Source: Roseivivax jejudonensis (GTDB taxonomy: Bacteria; Pseudomonadota; Alphaproteobacteria; Rhodobacterales; Rhodobacteraceae). Taken from it: 64,000 nt of DNA. Below, one piece after another: positions 10,310 through 19,341 of this stretch. Positions within the stretch are counted from its first letter, which is position 1; every line of letters starts with the position of its first letter. The DNA lies in assembly GCF_900172265.1 (NCBI RefSeq), contig NZ_FWFK01000008.1, positions 124,001 to 188,000 of the forward strand, given 5' to 3'. Below the pieces are notes generated by a model. That model did not search any database. It saw nothing but the letters and a program-made list of their open reading frames with translations, and was not told the origin of the DNA. The translations under genes were made by a program, and so were the position numbers.

Positions 10310-10653
10310 GGGTCGTCGATTTTCGTGACGTTAGGTCATTTTGCAGGTGTTGCGGGGCGGTCGCGCCAATTTTCATCAGCCTTGCCCCTCAATCGGGGCC
10401 GAGCGCTGCGACGTATTCTCCCTTAGGTTGATAGCTCCGCGGGACAGGTGGTGCGACCGTGTTCGGCGGCCGTTCTGGTCGCGCTGCGCAGCCTCGTCAT
10501 GCTTGGTCGCGCCGCGCCCCTCGACGACCGCGCTCCGCGCACGCGCACGCGCACGCAACGCGCACGCGCGTACTGCTCTGGCCGTCTCGCGGTGACTTCT
10601 GTCCTGGGGGTCTTGGGACTGCATGGACCGGGCGCCGCGGATTGACCGGTCTC

Positions 10654-10689
10654 ATGGGAATGCATGGGCAAGAGTTGGGTCCGGGCGGG
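10654..10689 (+). promoter_or_regulatory. MraZ-box-like direct repeats, plus orientation
   Basis: ATGGG at 10654, ATGGG at 10664, TTGGG at 10675 and GCGGG at 10685 give a TGGG-like repeat with a 10-11 base period. MraZ is known in E. coli to bind TGGGN direct repeats with five-base spacers in its own promoter. A TTGACC at 10642 could be a -35 element, but no good -10 follows. Distance to the mraZ start is about 590 bases. Confidence 0.5.
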
Positions 10690-10921
10690 AATCGAGTGGC
10701 GATTCCGGGCGAAACCGCGACCGTTGGCAGCTTTCCTACGGAACTTTGGGCCAGATCGGGCCGTTTGTTGCGAAATGGTCACGGAAAATCCGGGTGTTCG
10801 AGCGAAAAAATTTAGCGCTCCATCCGCCGCGCTTCTCTCGGAATCTGCCAGATATTGTGATGGGACGTGAGCGGCGGACAATATAGGGCGTCTGTTCTCG
10901 TCGGATTGCCTACGATATGTT

Positions 10922-10946
10922 GTTTTCCACAGGCGCTGTGGACAAC
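10922..10946. promoter_or_regulatory. 25-base palindrome of two DnaA-box-like 9-mers
   Basis: TTTTCCACA (10923-10931) and, on the other strand, TTGTCCACA (10945-10937) face each other across a five-base centre. Each differs from the DnaA box TTATNCACA at one position. The flanks GTT/AAC extend the symmetry to arms of 11 bases with one mismatch. It could be a DnaA or other dimeric-regulator site between the two MraZ-box sets, or simply a cruciform/hairpin element. Confidence 0.4.
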
Positions 10947-10970
10947 ATTCTGAGCCTTGGCCCGCTTTTT

Positions 10971-10995
10971 CCCATTGCTGCCCATGAATTCCCAT
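10971..10995 (-). promoter_or_regulatory. MraZ-box-like direct repeats, minus orientation
   Basis: CCCAT occurs at 10971, 10981 and 10991 with an exact 10-base period. Read on the minus strand this is three ATGGG with five-base spacers, a textbook MraZ box. The minus-strand sequence CATGGGAATTCATGGGCAGC closely matches the plus-strand set at 10653, where it reads CATGGGAATGCATGGGCAAG. The box lies 272 bases upstream of mraZ and is the best autoregulatory operator candidate for the dcw cluster. Confidence 0.7.
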
Positions 10996-11193
10996 GCCAT
11001 ACCTAAGTCACTCGATGAGGGACGGAGACAAAGACGGGAACGCAACATCCCGCAGAGAACTCCAAAATAAGAACTGGCAGGTTTCATACAGGCACCGGCT
11101 CTCATCCAAAAAACGGAATTCGAGCTGCGCGGGCGAGCAGACATCCCCCCAGGTGGCGCGCGCTCTCGGATCCTCCCGCCCAAGCGGGACCAG

Positions 11194-11240
11194 GCGGCGG
11201 GTTGATCAATGGCAGCTGATCAACCCGCCGCATTTCGTTT
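11194..11240 (+). terminator. Strong terminator-like hairpin just before mraZ
   Basis: A perfect 15-bp stem (GCGGCGGGTTGATCA with TGATCAACCCGCCGC, 8-base loop at 11209-11216) is followed on the plus strand by ATTTCGTTTC. It ends only about 27 bases before the mraZ start codon. Either it ends an upstream plus-strand transcript, or it is an attenuator in the mraZ leader. A CCCGCC just upstream (about 11176-11181) could pair with its 5' arm as an antiterminator. Confidence 0.6.
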
Positions 11241-11266
11241 CAGGGGGCTGAGAAAGGGCCGGAGGC

Positions 11267-11782
11267 GTGGGCCGCAGGCTGAGGTTCAGGGGCGAAAGTC
11301 GGCACAAGGTCGACAGCAAGGGCCGCGTGTCCGTGCCCGCGGCCTATCGCCGTGTCCTCGAAGCCGGCGACCCCGACTGGACCCCCGGCAGCGACCCGGG
11401 CGTCGTCGTGGTCTACGGCGATCACCGTCGCCAATACCTCGAATGCTATACGATCAGCGAGTTCGAGGCGCTCGAAGAACGCATCTACAACATGAAGCGC
11501 GGAAGCCGGAACCGTAAGATTCTCGAGCGGCTCTATTCCACGCAATCGCTGGTGACCACAGTCGACAATACCGGCCGGATCGTTCTTTCGGCCAAGCTGC
11601 GGGCCAAAGTCGGTATCACCGACGAGGCGCAGTTCGCGTCGAATCTCGATACCTTCCAGATCTGGGCGCCGGACGTCTACGAAGCGGACGAGCTCACGAA
11701 GACCGAGGATTATCTCGACGAGATGCCGCCGGATTTCGATCCGTTGCTCCTGCTCGACGAGGATGACGAGGACGCGGCCTGA
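11267..11782 (+). CDS. mraZ: MraZ, transcriptional regulator of the division/cell-wall cluster
   Basis: MraZ forms rings and binds TGGG-type repeats to control the dcw operon. The 171-residue protein has two SpoVT/AbrB-like halves: residues about 7-55 ([20 protein letters not shown]) and about 90-135 ([20 protein letters not shown]). It ends in an acidic tail ([12 protein letters not shown]). The start is GTG at 11267; GGAGG lies immediately upstream with tight spacing, and homologues begin just before the FRGE motif. Its stop overlaps the rsmH start by one base (TGATG). The MraZ-box repeats at 10971-10995 are the likely autoregulatory target. Confidence 0.95.
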   Translation: MGRRLRFRGESRHKVDSKGRVSVPAAYRRVLEAGDPDWTPGSDPGVVVVYGDHRRQYLECYTISEFEALEERIYNMKRGSRNRKILERLYSTQSLVTTVDNTGRIVLSAKLRAKVGITDEAQFASNLDTFQIWAPDVYEADELTKTEDYLDEMPPDFDPLLLLDEDDEDAA

Positions 11783-12759
11783 TGGCGGCCGAGGCGGCTC
11801 CGCACGTTCCCGTGCTGCTGCGGCCGATCCTCGAGGCCGCGGCGCCCGTCTCCGGCGTCTGGATCGACGGCACGTTCGGCGCGGGTGGCTACGCCAAGGG
11901 GCTTCTGGAGGCCGGCGCGGCGCGCGTGCACGGAATCGACCGCGATCCTCTTGCGCACCAACTCGCCGCGGCGTGGATCGCGGAGCAGGGCGACCGGTTG
12001 CAGCTCCACCGCGCCAATTTCGCCGAAATGGATCAGATCGCCGAGAACGTAGACGGCGTGGTCCTCGATCTCGGCGTCTCGTCGATGCAGATCGACAGGC
12101 CCGAACGCGGCTTCTCGTTCCAGAAAGACGGCCCGCTCGACATGCGCATGAGCCAGGACGGCGCGACCGCCGCCGACCTCGTGAACGAACTGCCAGAGCA
12201 GGCGCTGGCCGACATCCTGTTCACCTATGGTGAAGAGCGCGCCTCGCGGCGCATCGCCAAGGCCATCCTGCGCGCGCGGACCGAAGCGCGGATCGAGACC
12301 ACGGCCCGGCTCTCCGAGATCGTCGAGGGCTGTCTGCCGCGTCAGAAGCCCGGGCAGTCCCATCCGGCGACGCGAACCTTCCAGGCGCTGCGGATCGCGG
12401 TGAACGACGAATACGAATCGTTGTGGCGCGGGCTGATCGCGGCCGAGCGGGCGCTGGCGCCCGGCGGGCTTCTGGCCGTCGTCACCTTCCATTCGGTCGA
12501 GGATCGCATGGTCAAGCGCTTCTTGCAGATCCGCGCCGGCCAGACCGGCCGCGCCAACCGCTTCCAGCCGCTCGTCGAAGAGACGCCGCCGCATTTCACG
12601 CTCGTCTCGAAGAAGGCGATCGGCCCGGATGCCGACGAACTCGCCGCCAATCCGCGGTCGCGCTCGGCCAAGCTCCGTCTCGCCCGCCGGACGGACGCGC
12701 CCTCGGGCGACGTCGATCCGCGCGACATCGCCATGCCCGTGTTGAAGGAGGATCGCTGA
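11782..12759 (+). CDS. rsmH: 16S rRNA m4C1402 methyltransferase RsmH (MraW)
   Basis: A SAM-dependent methyltransferase that makes N4-methylcytidine at 16S position 1402. Its 325 residues begin with [15 protein letters not shown]. The SAM-binding loop follows ([20 protein letters not shown], then GIDRDPLA at about 50-57), then [11 protein letters not shown] and the [15 protein letters not shown] segment typical of the family. The C-terminus has [12 protein letters not shown]. It is coupled to mraZ by a TGATG overlap and precedes ftsL by one base, so it belongs to the dcw operon. Confidence 0.97.
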   Translation: MAAEAAPHVPVLLRPILEAAAPVSGVWIDGTFGAGGYAKGLLEAGAARVHGIDRDPLAHQLAAAWIAEQGDRLQLHRANFAEMDQIAENVDGVVLDLGVSSMQIDRPERGFSFQKDGPLDMRMSQDGATAADLVNELPEQALADILFTYGEERASRRIAKAILRARTEARIETTARLSEIVEGCLPRQKPGQSHPATRTFQALRIAVNDEYESLWRGLIAAERALAPGGLLAVVTFHSVEDRMVKRFLQIRAGQTGRANRFQPLVEETPPHFTLVSKKAIGPDADELAANPRSRSAKLRLARRTDAPSGDVDPRDIAMPVLKEDR

Positions 12760-12760
12760 G

Positions 12761-13114
12761 ATGCGCACCCTGATCTACGTGATGACGGCGCTCGCCGTGA
12801 TCGGCCTCGCCTTCTGGGCCTACCACGAGAACTACAAGACGCAGGCCGCGCTCTCGCGGTCCGAGTCGCTGTCGCGCGACATCGGCCGCGCGCACGAACG
12901 CCTGGCCGTGCTGCGCGCGGAATGGGCCTACCTCAACCGGCCCGACCGCCTGCGCGACCTCGCCGAGATCAACTTCGACCGCCTGAAGCTTCTGCCGTTC
13001 CGCCCCGAGCAGTTCGGTCGCGCCGACCAGGTCGCCTATCCGAATCCGGACGCGACCGCGGATTCGGTCGACCTCGACACGCCCGTAGACGTCACTTCCG
13101 CCGGAGCCGACTGA
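12761..13114 (+). CDS. ftsL: Cell division protein FtsL
   Basis: A short bitopic protein of 117 residues. An N-terminal transmembrane helix ([18 protein letters not shown]) is followed by a periplasmic coiled-coil segment ([20 protein letters not shown]) and the alphaproteobacterial FtsL pattern '[16 protein letters not shown]'. FtsL joins FtsB and FtsQ at the septum. The assignment relies on that motif plus its fixed place between rsmH and ftsI. An AAGGAGG precedes the start and one base separates its stop from ftsI. Confidence 0.9.
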   Translation: MRTLIYVMTALAVIGLAFWAYHENYKTQAALSRSESLSRDIGRAHERLAVLRAEWAYLNRPDRLRDLAEINFDRLKLLPFRPEQFGRADQVAYPNPDATADSVDLDTPVDVTSAGAD

Positions 13115-13115
13115 G

Positions 13116-14897
13116 ATGATCCGCACGCCCCTGCGCCCGCTTGCCCGCATCCTCGACGCCCGCCGCAAGGGCGAGAATCCCGACGCCATCGAACGCGAGA
13201 ACCTACGCCTGCGCCACGAGGCGATGCGCGACCGCGCCCGCGTTCGCGCCGAGAGCCGGCTCGTGATGCTGTCGGTCATGTTCTTCTGCGCGTTTGCGGT
13301 GGTGGGCGTGCGCATGGGCGTCCTTGCCGCGACCGAACCGGCCGAGCCGCGCGCTCAGGCCCCCGGCGCGGCGATCGTGTCCGGCCGGGCCGACATCGTC
13401 GATCGCAAGGGGCGGATCCTCGCGACGAACATGGAGACCCATTCGCTCTATGCGCATCCACAGCAGATGATCGAGCCGGCCCGCGCGGTCGACGAACTGA
13501 TGAAGATCTTTCCCGATCTCGACCGCGAGCGACTGACCCGCGACTTCACTGGAAAGCGCAAGTTCGTCTGGGTCCGCAAGACGCTCAGCCCGGAGCAGAA
13601 GCAGGCGGTGCACGACATCGGCGAGCCCGGTCTGCTGTTCGGCCCGCGCGACATGCGGCTCTATCCGAACGGACGGCTGGCAAGCCACATCCTCGGCGGC
13701 ACACGCTTCGGCCAGGAAGGGGTGCATTCGGCCGAGGTGCTGGGTTCCGCGGGCCTCGAGCGGTTCCTGGATACCGAGCTGCGCGATCCCGCGCGGCAGG
13801 GCCGGCCAGTGGAGCTGTCGCTCGACCTGACGGTGCAGGCTGCGGTCGAGCGCGTGCTGGCGGGCGGCATGATGCTGATGAACGCCAAGGGCGCGGCCGC
13901 CGTGCTCATGGATGTCGACACCGGCGAGGTCGTGTCGATCGCGTCGCTGCCCGATTTCGATCCGAACTCGCGCCCGCTGCCGCCGACACAGGGCTCGGCC
14001 GCGGACAGCCCGCTTTTCAACCGGGCGGTGCAGGGCGTGTACGAGCTTGGCTCGACGTTCAAGATATTCGCCGCGGCACAGGCGATCGACCTCGGGCTCG
14101 TGCATCCGCAGACCGTGATCGACACCAGTCCGCCGATGAAGGTGGGCGGCTTCCGCATCGGCGAGTTCCGCAACAAGAACTACGGCCTGCAGACCGTCGA
14201 GGAGATCATCGTCAACTCGTCGAACCGCGGCACCGCGCGGCTGGCGCTGTCGATCGGGGCAAAGCGCCAGCAGGAATTCCTCAAGAGTCTCGGCTTTTTC
14301 GAACCGACGCCGCTGGAGATCGTCGAGGCCAAGGGGGGAGCGCCGCTTCTGCCCAAGGACTGGACCGAGCTGTCGAGCGTGACGATCTCTTACGGGCATG
14401 GCCTGTCGTCCTCGCCGCTGCATCTGGCCGCAGGCTACGCCGCGATCGCCAATGGCGGTTACGCGGTAAAGCCCACGCTGCTGAAGCAGACAGGGCCGCG
14501 CCTCGGACCCCGGGTGATGAGCTCCGGCGCCGCCGAGGCGGCGCAGGTGATGCTGCGCAAGGTCGTGACCGAAGGCACCGCAAGCTTCGGCGAGGTTCCG
14601 GGTTATCACGTCGCGGGCAAGACCGGCACCGCGGACAAGCCGAAGGAGCGCGGCGGCGGCTACTACACCGACAAGGTGATCGCGACGTTCGCGTCGTTCT
14701 TTCCGGCCACGGATCCCAAATACGTGCTGATCCTGTCGCTTGACGAGCCTGTGGAGACGACCGGCCCGGTGCCGCGCCGCACCGCGGGATGGACGGCAGT
14801 GCCGGTCGCCGCGGAAATGATCGCACGGGTCGCGCCGCTGCTCGGCCTGCGCCCGGATCACCGTGCGAAGACGGGCCTCGTCCTCGCCAGCGACTGA
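13116..14897 (+). CDS. ftsI: Septal peptidoglycan transpeptidase FtsI (PBP3)
   Basis: Class B penicillin-binding protein of 593 residues that cross-links septal peptidoglycan. A basic cytoplasmic N-terminus precedes one transmembrane helix (about 50-72). The pedestal domain follows (SGRADIVDRKGRILATNMET). The transpeptidase domain has the three active-site motifs: STFK (313-316, nucleophile Ser313), SSN (368-370) and KTGT (502-505). It starts one base after the ftsL stop. A 157-base gap without a gene separates it from murE. Confidence 0.97.
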   Translation: MIRTPLRPLARILDARRKGENPDAIERENLRLRHEAMRDRARVRAESRLVMLSVMFFCAFAVVGVRMGVLAATEPAEPRAQAPGAAIVSGRADIVDRKGRILATNMETHSLYAHPQQMIEPARAVDELMKIFPDLDRERLTRDFTGKRKFVWVRKTLSPEQKQAVHDIGEPGLLFGPRDMRLYPNGRLASHILGGTRFGQEGVHSAEVLGSAGLERFLDTELRDPARQGRPVELSLDLTVQAAVERVLAGGMMLMNAKGAAAVLMDVDTGEVVSIASLPDFDPNSRPLPPTQGSAADSPLFNRAVQGVYELGSTFKIFAAAQAIDLGLVHPQTVIDTSPPMKVGGFRIGEFRNKNYGLQTVEEIIVNSSNRGTARLALSIGAKRQQEFLKSLGFFEPTPLEIVEAKGGAPLLPKDWTELSSVTISYGHGLSSSPLHLAAGYAAIANGGYAVKPTLLKQTGPRLGPRVMSSGAAEAAQVMLRKVVTEGTASFGEVPGYHVAGKTGTADKPKERGGGYYTDKVIATFASFFPATDPKYVLILSLDEPVETTGPVPRRTAGWTAVPVAAEMIARVAPLLGLRPDHRAKTGLVLASD

Positions 14898-15054
14898 AGC
14901 GTCGCGCGCGCGAACAGAAACGGTTTCGCATGGCGGTGGGCGGTGTCCGCCGCCATGTGCGCAAGGAAGGGCCAGCGGCTGACGACGGGCGTGCGGAACC
15001 CTTCCTCCGGCGGGCGGAGCCTGATAACTGGATCGGACCACAGGAGGCACCGAC

Positions 15055-16557
15055 ATGACCCGGGGACAGCGCGTGAGCGGCACCACCAAGTCATTGAACG
15101 AGCTCGGTTTGACGGCCCGGTCCGGACGTGACGCGCAGGTCGCCGGCCTGGCCGTCGATTCCCGCGAGGTGCAGGAGGGCTTTCTCTTCGCGGCGCTTCC
15201 CGGCACCCGTGTTCACGGCGGCGAGTTCATCACCTACGCTCTGCGCATGGGCGCCGCGGCCATACTGACCGATGCCGAGGGGGCCGAGATCGCGTCAGCC
15301 GAGCTTGCCGCGTCCGACGCCGCGCTGATCGTCGCGGCCGACCCGCGGCAGGCGCTGGCGATGACCGCCGCGCTCTGGTTCGGCGCGCAGCCCGAAACGA
15401 TGGTCGCGGTGACGGGCACCAACGGCAAGACATCGGTCGCGACGTTCACGCGCCAGATCTGGCAGGAACTCGGCCAGCGCGCGGTGAACCTCGGCACCAC
15501 GGGTGTCGAGGGGGACTGGCACGCCCCGCTCAAGCACACCACGCCCGAGCCGATCACGCTTCACCGTGCGCTGGCGCAGGCGGCGCGCGCCGGGGTCGAT
15601 CACGCGGCGATGGAGGCGTCCTCGCACGGGCTCGATCAGCGGCGACTCGACGGCGTGACGCTGGCCGCTGCAGGGTTCACCAACTTCAGCCAGGATCACC
15701 TCGATTACCACGCGAGCTTCGAAGAGTATTTCGATGCCAAGGCGGGGCTCTTCGCCCGCGTGCTGCCCGAGGACGGGACGGCCGTGGTCAACATCGAGGA
15801 CGCGCGCGGCGTCGACATGGTGGCAATCGCGAAGGCGCGCGGACAATCGGTCATCACCGTCGGCCGCGAAGAGGGCGCCGACATCTGCCTGATGGCGCAG
15901 CGCTTCGAGCCCAAGGGCCAGGAGGTGCGGCTGCGTCACGCCGGAACCGTGCGACAGGTCCCGCTCAACCTGATGGGCGGTTTCCAGGCCGAGAACGCGA
16001 TGGTGGCCGCGGGCCTCGTGATCGCCTGCGGCGCCGATCCCGAAGAGGTCTTTGCCGTGCTGCCGCGGCTCGAGACGGTGCGCGGACGGATGCAGCTGGC
16101 CGCGACGCGTACCAACGGCGCCACGGTCTTCGTCGACTACGCGCACACGCCCGGCGCGGTCGAGACGGCTCTGCGCGCGCTGCGCCCGCATGTGATGGGA
16201 CGGCTGGTGGCGATCGTGGGCGCCGGCGGCGACCGCGACCGCGCGAAGCGCCCCCTGATGGGACGTGCGGCGGCCGAGGCCGCCGACCTCGTCATCGTCA
16301 CGGACGACAACCCCCGGAGCGAGGAGCCGGCCGCCATCCGGGCCGCGGTGCTCGAGGGCGCGCCCGACGCGATCGAGGTGGGCGACCGGGCCGAGGCGAT
16401 CCTGCGCGGGGTCGATGCGCTCGGTCCCGGCGATGCGCTGCTGATCTGCGGCAAGGGCCACGAAAGCGGACAGATCGTCGGTGACGTGACCTATCCCTTC
16501 GACGATTCCGAGCAGGCGTCGGTCGCGGTGGCGGCGCTCGACGGGTGGGCGACGTGA
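15055..16557 (+). CDS. murE: UDP-MurNAc-L-Ala-D-Glu:meso-DAP ligase MurE
   Basis: Adds the third stem-peptide residue in the cytoplasm. The Mur ligase P-loop VTGTNGKTS lies at about 119-127. DNPR at 418-421 is the motif that reads meso-diaminopimelate, so peptidoglycan is of the DAP type. The N-terminal domain binds UDP-MurNAc-dipeptide (LAVDSREVQEGFLFAALPGT). An AGGAGG precedes the ATG at 15055. Length is 500 residues, normal for the family. Its stop overlaps the murF start in a GTGA arrangement. Confidence 0.97.
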   Translation: MTRGQRVSGTTKSLNELGLTARSGRDAQVAGLAVDSREVQEGFLFAALPGTRVHGGEFITYALRMGAAAILTDAEGAEIASAELAASDAALIVAADPRQALAMTAALWFGAQPETMVAVTGTNGKTSVATFTRQIWQELGQRAVNLGTTGVEGDWHAPLKHTTPEPITLHRALAQAARAGVDHAAMEASSHGLDQRRLDGVTLAAAGFTNFSQDHLDYHASFEEYFDAKAGLFARVLPEDGTAVVNIEDARGVDMVAIAKARGQSVITVGREEGADICLMAQRFEPKGQEVRLRHAGTVRQVPLNLMGGFQAENAMVAAGLVIACGADPEEVFAVLPRLETVRGRMQLAATRTNGATVFVDYAHTPGAVETALRALRPHVMGRLVAIVGAGGDRDRAKRPLMGRAAAEAADLVIVTDDNPRSEEPAAIRAAVLEGAPDAIEVGDRAEAILRGVDALGPGDALLICGKGHESGQIVGDVTYPFDDSEQASVAVAALDGWAT

Positions 16558-17993
16558 CGGTGCTGTGGACCTCGGAGGAAGCCGTGGCCGCGACCGGCGG
16601 ACGCTGCAAGACCCCGTGGACCGCGCGAGGGGTGTCCATCGATACACGGACGCTGCGGCGGGGCGACTTGTTCGTCGCGCTATCGGCACAGCGCGACGGG
16701 CACGACTTCGTGGCCGAGGCCCTTGCGCGGGGCGCCGCGGCCGCGCTTGTGTCGCGCCGGCCCGACGGCGTGGACAAGGATGCGCCGCTTCTGAGGGTCG
16801 ATGACGTTCAGGCCGGGCTCGAGGCGCTGGGGCGCTGGTCGCGCGCCCGCATGCGGGGCCGCGTCGTGGCGGTGACCGGGTCGGTGGGCAAGACGTCGAC
16901 AAAGGAGATGCTGCGCAAGGTGCTGGGCGGGCAGGGGCACTGCCATGCCGCCGAGGCCTCCTACAACAATCACTGGGGCGTGCCCCTGACGCTGGCGCGG
17001 ATGCCGGCGCAGTCGGATTTCGCGGTGATCGAGATCGGCATGAACCATCCCGGCGAGATCGCGCCCCTGTCGCGCATGGCGCGCCCCGACATCGGCATCG
17101 TGACCACCGTCGCGCCGGCGCACCTCGCCGCGTTCGAGAGCCTCGAGGGGATCGCGCGGGAGAAGGCGTCGATCTTCGAGGGATTGGCACCCGGGGGGAC
17201 GGCGATCGTGAACGGTGACCTGCCGACCACGCCGATCCTCGTGGCGGCGGCCGAGGCCGCCGGCGCGCAGGTGCGTACCTTCGGTGAAGCCAGCACCAAC
17301 CATCACCGGGTCACCAGCATCCGCATCGGCGATCACGCCACCGTCGCCGAGGGGCGGGCGTGGCGCGAACCGGTGGTCTACAAGGTCTCGGTGCCGGGAC
17401 GGCATTTCGCCGTGAACGCGATGGCGGTCCTCGCCGCCGCACATGCGCTCGGCCTCGACCGGGCGCGCGCGCTGTGCGACCTCGGCCTCTGGCAGCCGCC
17501 GGCGGGGCGCGGCCTGCGCGAGGTGATCGCGCTCGACCCGGTCGAGACGACGCACACGCTCGAGCTGATCGACGACGCCTACAACGCCAACCCCACCTCG
17601 GTGGAGGCGGCGCTCGAGGTGCTGGCGGCGGCCAGCGTGATCCACGGCATCGGGCGCAAGGCCCAGGGCCGGCGGGTCGCCTATCTGGGCGACATGGGCG
17701 AACTCGGGCACGACGAGGCCGCGCGCCATGCCGCGCTCGCCGAACTGCCGCACATGGCGCGGCTCGATGTCGTGCATTGCGTCGGTCCGCTGATGCGCGG
17801 GCTCTATGACGCGCTGCCGGCCGACCGGCGAGGCCGCTGGACCGAGACCGCGGCCCAGATGGCCGCGAGCGTGCCGCGCGATCTCGATGCCGGTGACGTC
17901 GTTCTGGTCAAGGGATCGAACTACATGGGGCTCTCTCGGCTGGTTGACGCCATCCGGAAAATGGGCCAAGCCGCCATCGCTTCCGAAGAGTGA
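16554..17993 (+). CDS. murF: UDP-MurNAc-tripeptide:D-Ala-D-Ala ligase MurF
   Basis: Completes the UDP-MurNAc-pentapeptide by adding D-Ala-D-Ala. The P-loop [13 protein letters not shown] is at about 107-119, followed by [10 protein letters not shown] and [11 protein letters not shown], all typical of Mur[11 protein letters not shown] marks the C-terminal domain. The GTG at 16554 overlaps the murE stop by four bases (GTGA) and is preferred to an in-frame GTG at 16545. From 16554 the protein is 479 residues. mraY follows after a 58-base gap. Confidence 0.96.
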   Translation: MTVLWTSEEAVAATGGRCKTPWTARGVSIDTRTLRRGDLFVALSAQRDGHDFVAEALARGAAAALVSRRPDGVDKDAPLLRVDDVQAGLEALGRWSRARMRGRVVAVTGSVGKTSTKEMLRKVLGGQGHCHAAEASYNNHWGVPLTLARMPAQSDFAVIEIGMNHPGEIAPLSRMARPDIGIVTTVAPAHLAAFESLEGIAREKASIFEGLAPGGTAIVNGDLPTTPILVAAAEAAGAQVRTFGEASTNHHRVTSIRIGDHATVAEGRAWREPVVYKVSVPGRHFAVNAMAVLAAAHALGLDRARALCDLGLWQPPAGRGLREVIALDPVETTHTLELIDDAYNANPTSVEAALEVLAAASVIHGIGRKAQGRRVAYLGDMGELGHDEAARHAALAELPHMARLDVVHCVGPLMRGLYDALPADRRGRWTETAAQMAASVPRDLDAGDVVLVKGSNYMGLSRLVDAIRKMGQAAIASEE

Positions 17994-18051
17994 AACACGA
18001 GGGCTCGGCGCGCGCCGGAGAGGCGCGGCCGGGACAGGTGGGAGAGAGTGC

Positions 18052-19134
18052 ATGCTCTACTGGCTGACCGAGTTGTCCGACGGTGGCGGCGCCTTCAACC
18101 TGTTCCGCTACATCACGTTCCGTGCCGGCGGGGCGTTCCTGACCGCGCTGCTCTTCGGTTTCCTGTTCGGGCCGCCGCTCATCAACGTGCTGCGGCTGAG
18201 ACAGGGCAAGGGCCAGCCGATCCGCACCGACGGGCCGGAGACGCACTTCACCAAGGCCGGCACGCCGACGATGGGCGGGCTGCTGATCGTGGGCGCGCTG
18301 CTGACCTCGACGATGCTGTGGGCGCGGCTCGACAACCCGTTCGTGTGGATGGTGCTGTTCGTCACAATGTCCTACGCGGCGATCGGCTTTGCCGACGACT
18401 ACGCCAAGGTGTCCAAGCAGACCTCGGCGGGACTATCGTCCAAGATGCGGCTGCTGCTGGGCTTCGTCATCGCCGGCATCGCCGCCTACTGGGCGTCGCT
18501 GTTCCATCCGCCGGAGCTCACCGGCAACCTCGCCCTGCCGGTGTTCAAGGACACGCTCATCCATCTCGGGGTCTTCTTCGTGCCGTTCGCGATGATCGTG
18601 ATCGTCGGCGCGGCGAACGCGGTCAACCTCACCGACGGACTCGACGGGCTGGCGATCATGCCGGTGATGATCGCCGGCGGCACGCTCGGGATCATCGCCT
18701 ATGCCGTGGGCCGCGTGGACTTCACCGAGTATCTCGAGGTGCATTACGTGCCGGGCACCGGCGAGATCCTGATCTTCTGCGCCGCGCTCTTCGGCGGGGG
18801 CCTCGGGTTCCTGTGGTACAACGCGCCGCCGGCGGCCGTCTTCATGGGCGACACCGGGTCGCTCGCGCTCGGCGGGGCGCTCGGGGCGATCGCGGTCGCG
18901 ACCAAGCACGAGATCGTGCTGGCCATCGTCGGCGGGCTCTTCGTGGTCGAGGCGCTGTCGGTCATCATCCAGGTCTTCTACTTCAAGCGCACCGGCAAGC
19001 GCGTCTTCCTGATGGCGCCGATCCACCACCACTACGAGAAGAAGGGCTGGGCCGAGCCGCAGATCGTCATCCGCTTCTGGATCATCGCGCTCATCCTCGC
19101 GATGATCGGCCTCGCGACGCTCAAGGTCCGCTGA
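18052..19134 (+). CDS. mraY: Phospho-N-acetylmuramoyl-pentapeptide transferase MraY
   Basis: Integral membrane enzyme that forms lipid I from UDP-MurNAc-pentapeptide and undecaprenyl phosphate. The 360-residue protein has about ten transmembrane segments. Catalytic motifs are present: GFADDYAK with Asp115-Asp116, [13 protein letters not shown], and HHHYEKKGW (His325-His327). The ATG at 18052 follows GGAGAG at good spacing. It follows murF on the same strand. A hairpin-plus-tag repeat element lies downstream (19140-19310), before the FrhB-family gene. Confidence 0.97.
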   Translation: MLYWLTELSDGGGAFNLFRYITFRAGGAFLTALLFGFLFGPPLINVLRLRQGKGQPIRTDGPETHFTKAGTPTMGGLLIVGALLTSTMLWARLDNPFVWMVLFVTMSYAAIGFADDYAKVSKQTSAGLSSKMRLLLGFVIAGIAAYWASLFHPPELTGNLALPVFKDTLIHLGVFFVPFAMIVIVGAANAVNLTDGLDGLAIMPVMIAGGTLGIIAYAVGRVDFTEYLEVHYVPGTGEILIFCAALFGGGLGFLWYNAPPAAVFMGDTGSLALGGALGAIAVATKHEIVLAIVGGLFVVEALSVIIQVFYFKRTGKRVFLMAPIHHHYEKKGWAEPQIVIRFWIIALILAMIGLATLKVR

Positions 19135-19136
19135 TC

Positions 19137-19310
19137 CGGTCGGGCGCGCCGCCGGCGCGCGCCTGTCGTGTCGCCGCCGGCCAAAGCCGGCGCCTCCGAG
19201 CGCGAAGGTCGATGCGACGCTCCGCCTCCGGGGCGGCGCACGTGGCGCGGACGGACGCCTCCGGCGGGAGTATTTTCGCCAAGAAGAAGGGGATGACGGC
19301 GCCGCGACGC
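19137..19310 (+). repeat. Composite hairpin-plus-tag intergenic element, copy 1
   Basis: Downstream of mraY a GC-rich hairpin (CGCCGGC/GCCGGCG, 19175-19192) is followed at 19258-19295 by the tag CCGGCGGGAGTATTTTCGCC and AAGAAGAAGG. Related tags occur at about 37826-37860 and 55151-55190. Similar tags are familiar from other Rhodobacteraceae intergenic regions. The hairpin may act as the mraY transcript terminator. Confidence 0.6.
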
Positions 19311-19341
19311 GTCGGCTAGGGTCGACGCTCGGGAGGGTCTC

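Larger units (their letters stand above)
10179..11266. other. Long regulatory intergenic region between the DUF1127 gene and mraZ
   Basis: About 1.1 kb with no convincing protein gene. It contains the DUF1127-sRNA promoter side (10180-10320), an alternating CG/CA tract (about 10529-10572), a plus-strand set of MraZ-box-like repeats (10654-10689), a DnaA-box-like palindrome (10922-10946), a minus-strand set of MraZ-box-like repeats (10971-10995) and a terminator-like hairpin directly upstream of mraZ (11194-11240). RNase P RNA, which could be expected near such loci, was looked for through its GAGGAAAGTCCGG core and not found. Confidence 0.6.

Noticed and set aside
10994-11251. Plus-strand open frame of 85 codons before mraZ
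   Set aside because: Its start lies inside the MraZ-box repeats and its end covers the terminator-like hairpin. No ribosome binding site or family.
10320-11260. RNase P RNA or tmRNA gene upstream of mraZ
   Set aside because: The RNase P core GAGGAAAGTCCGG was not found on either strand, and no tmRNA tag-like ORF with flanking tRNA-like ends is visible.
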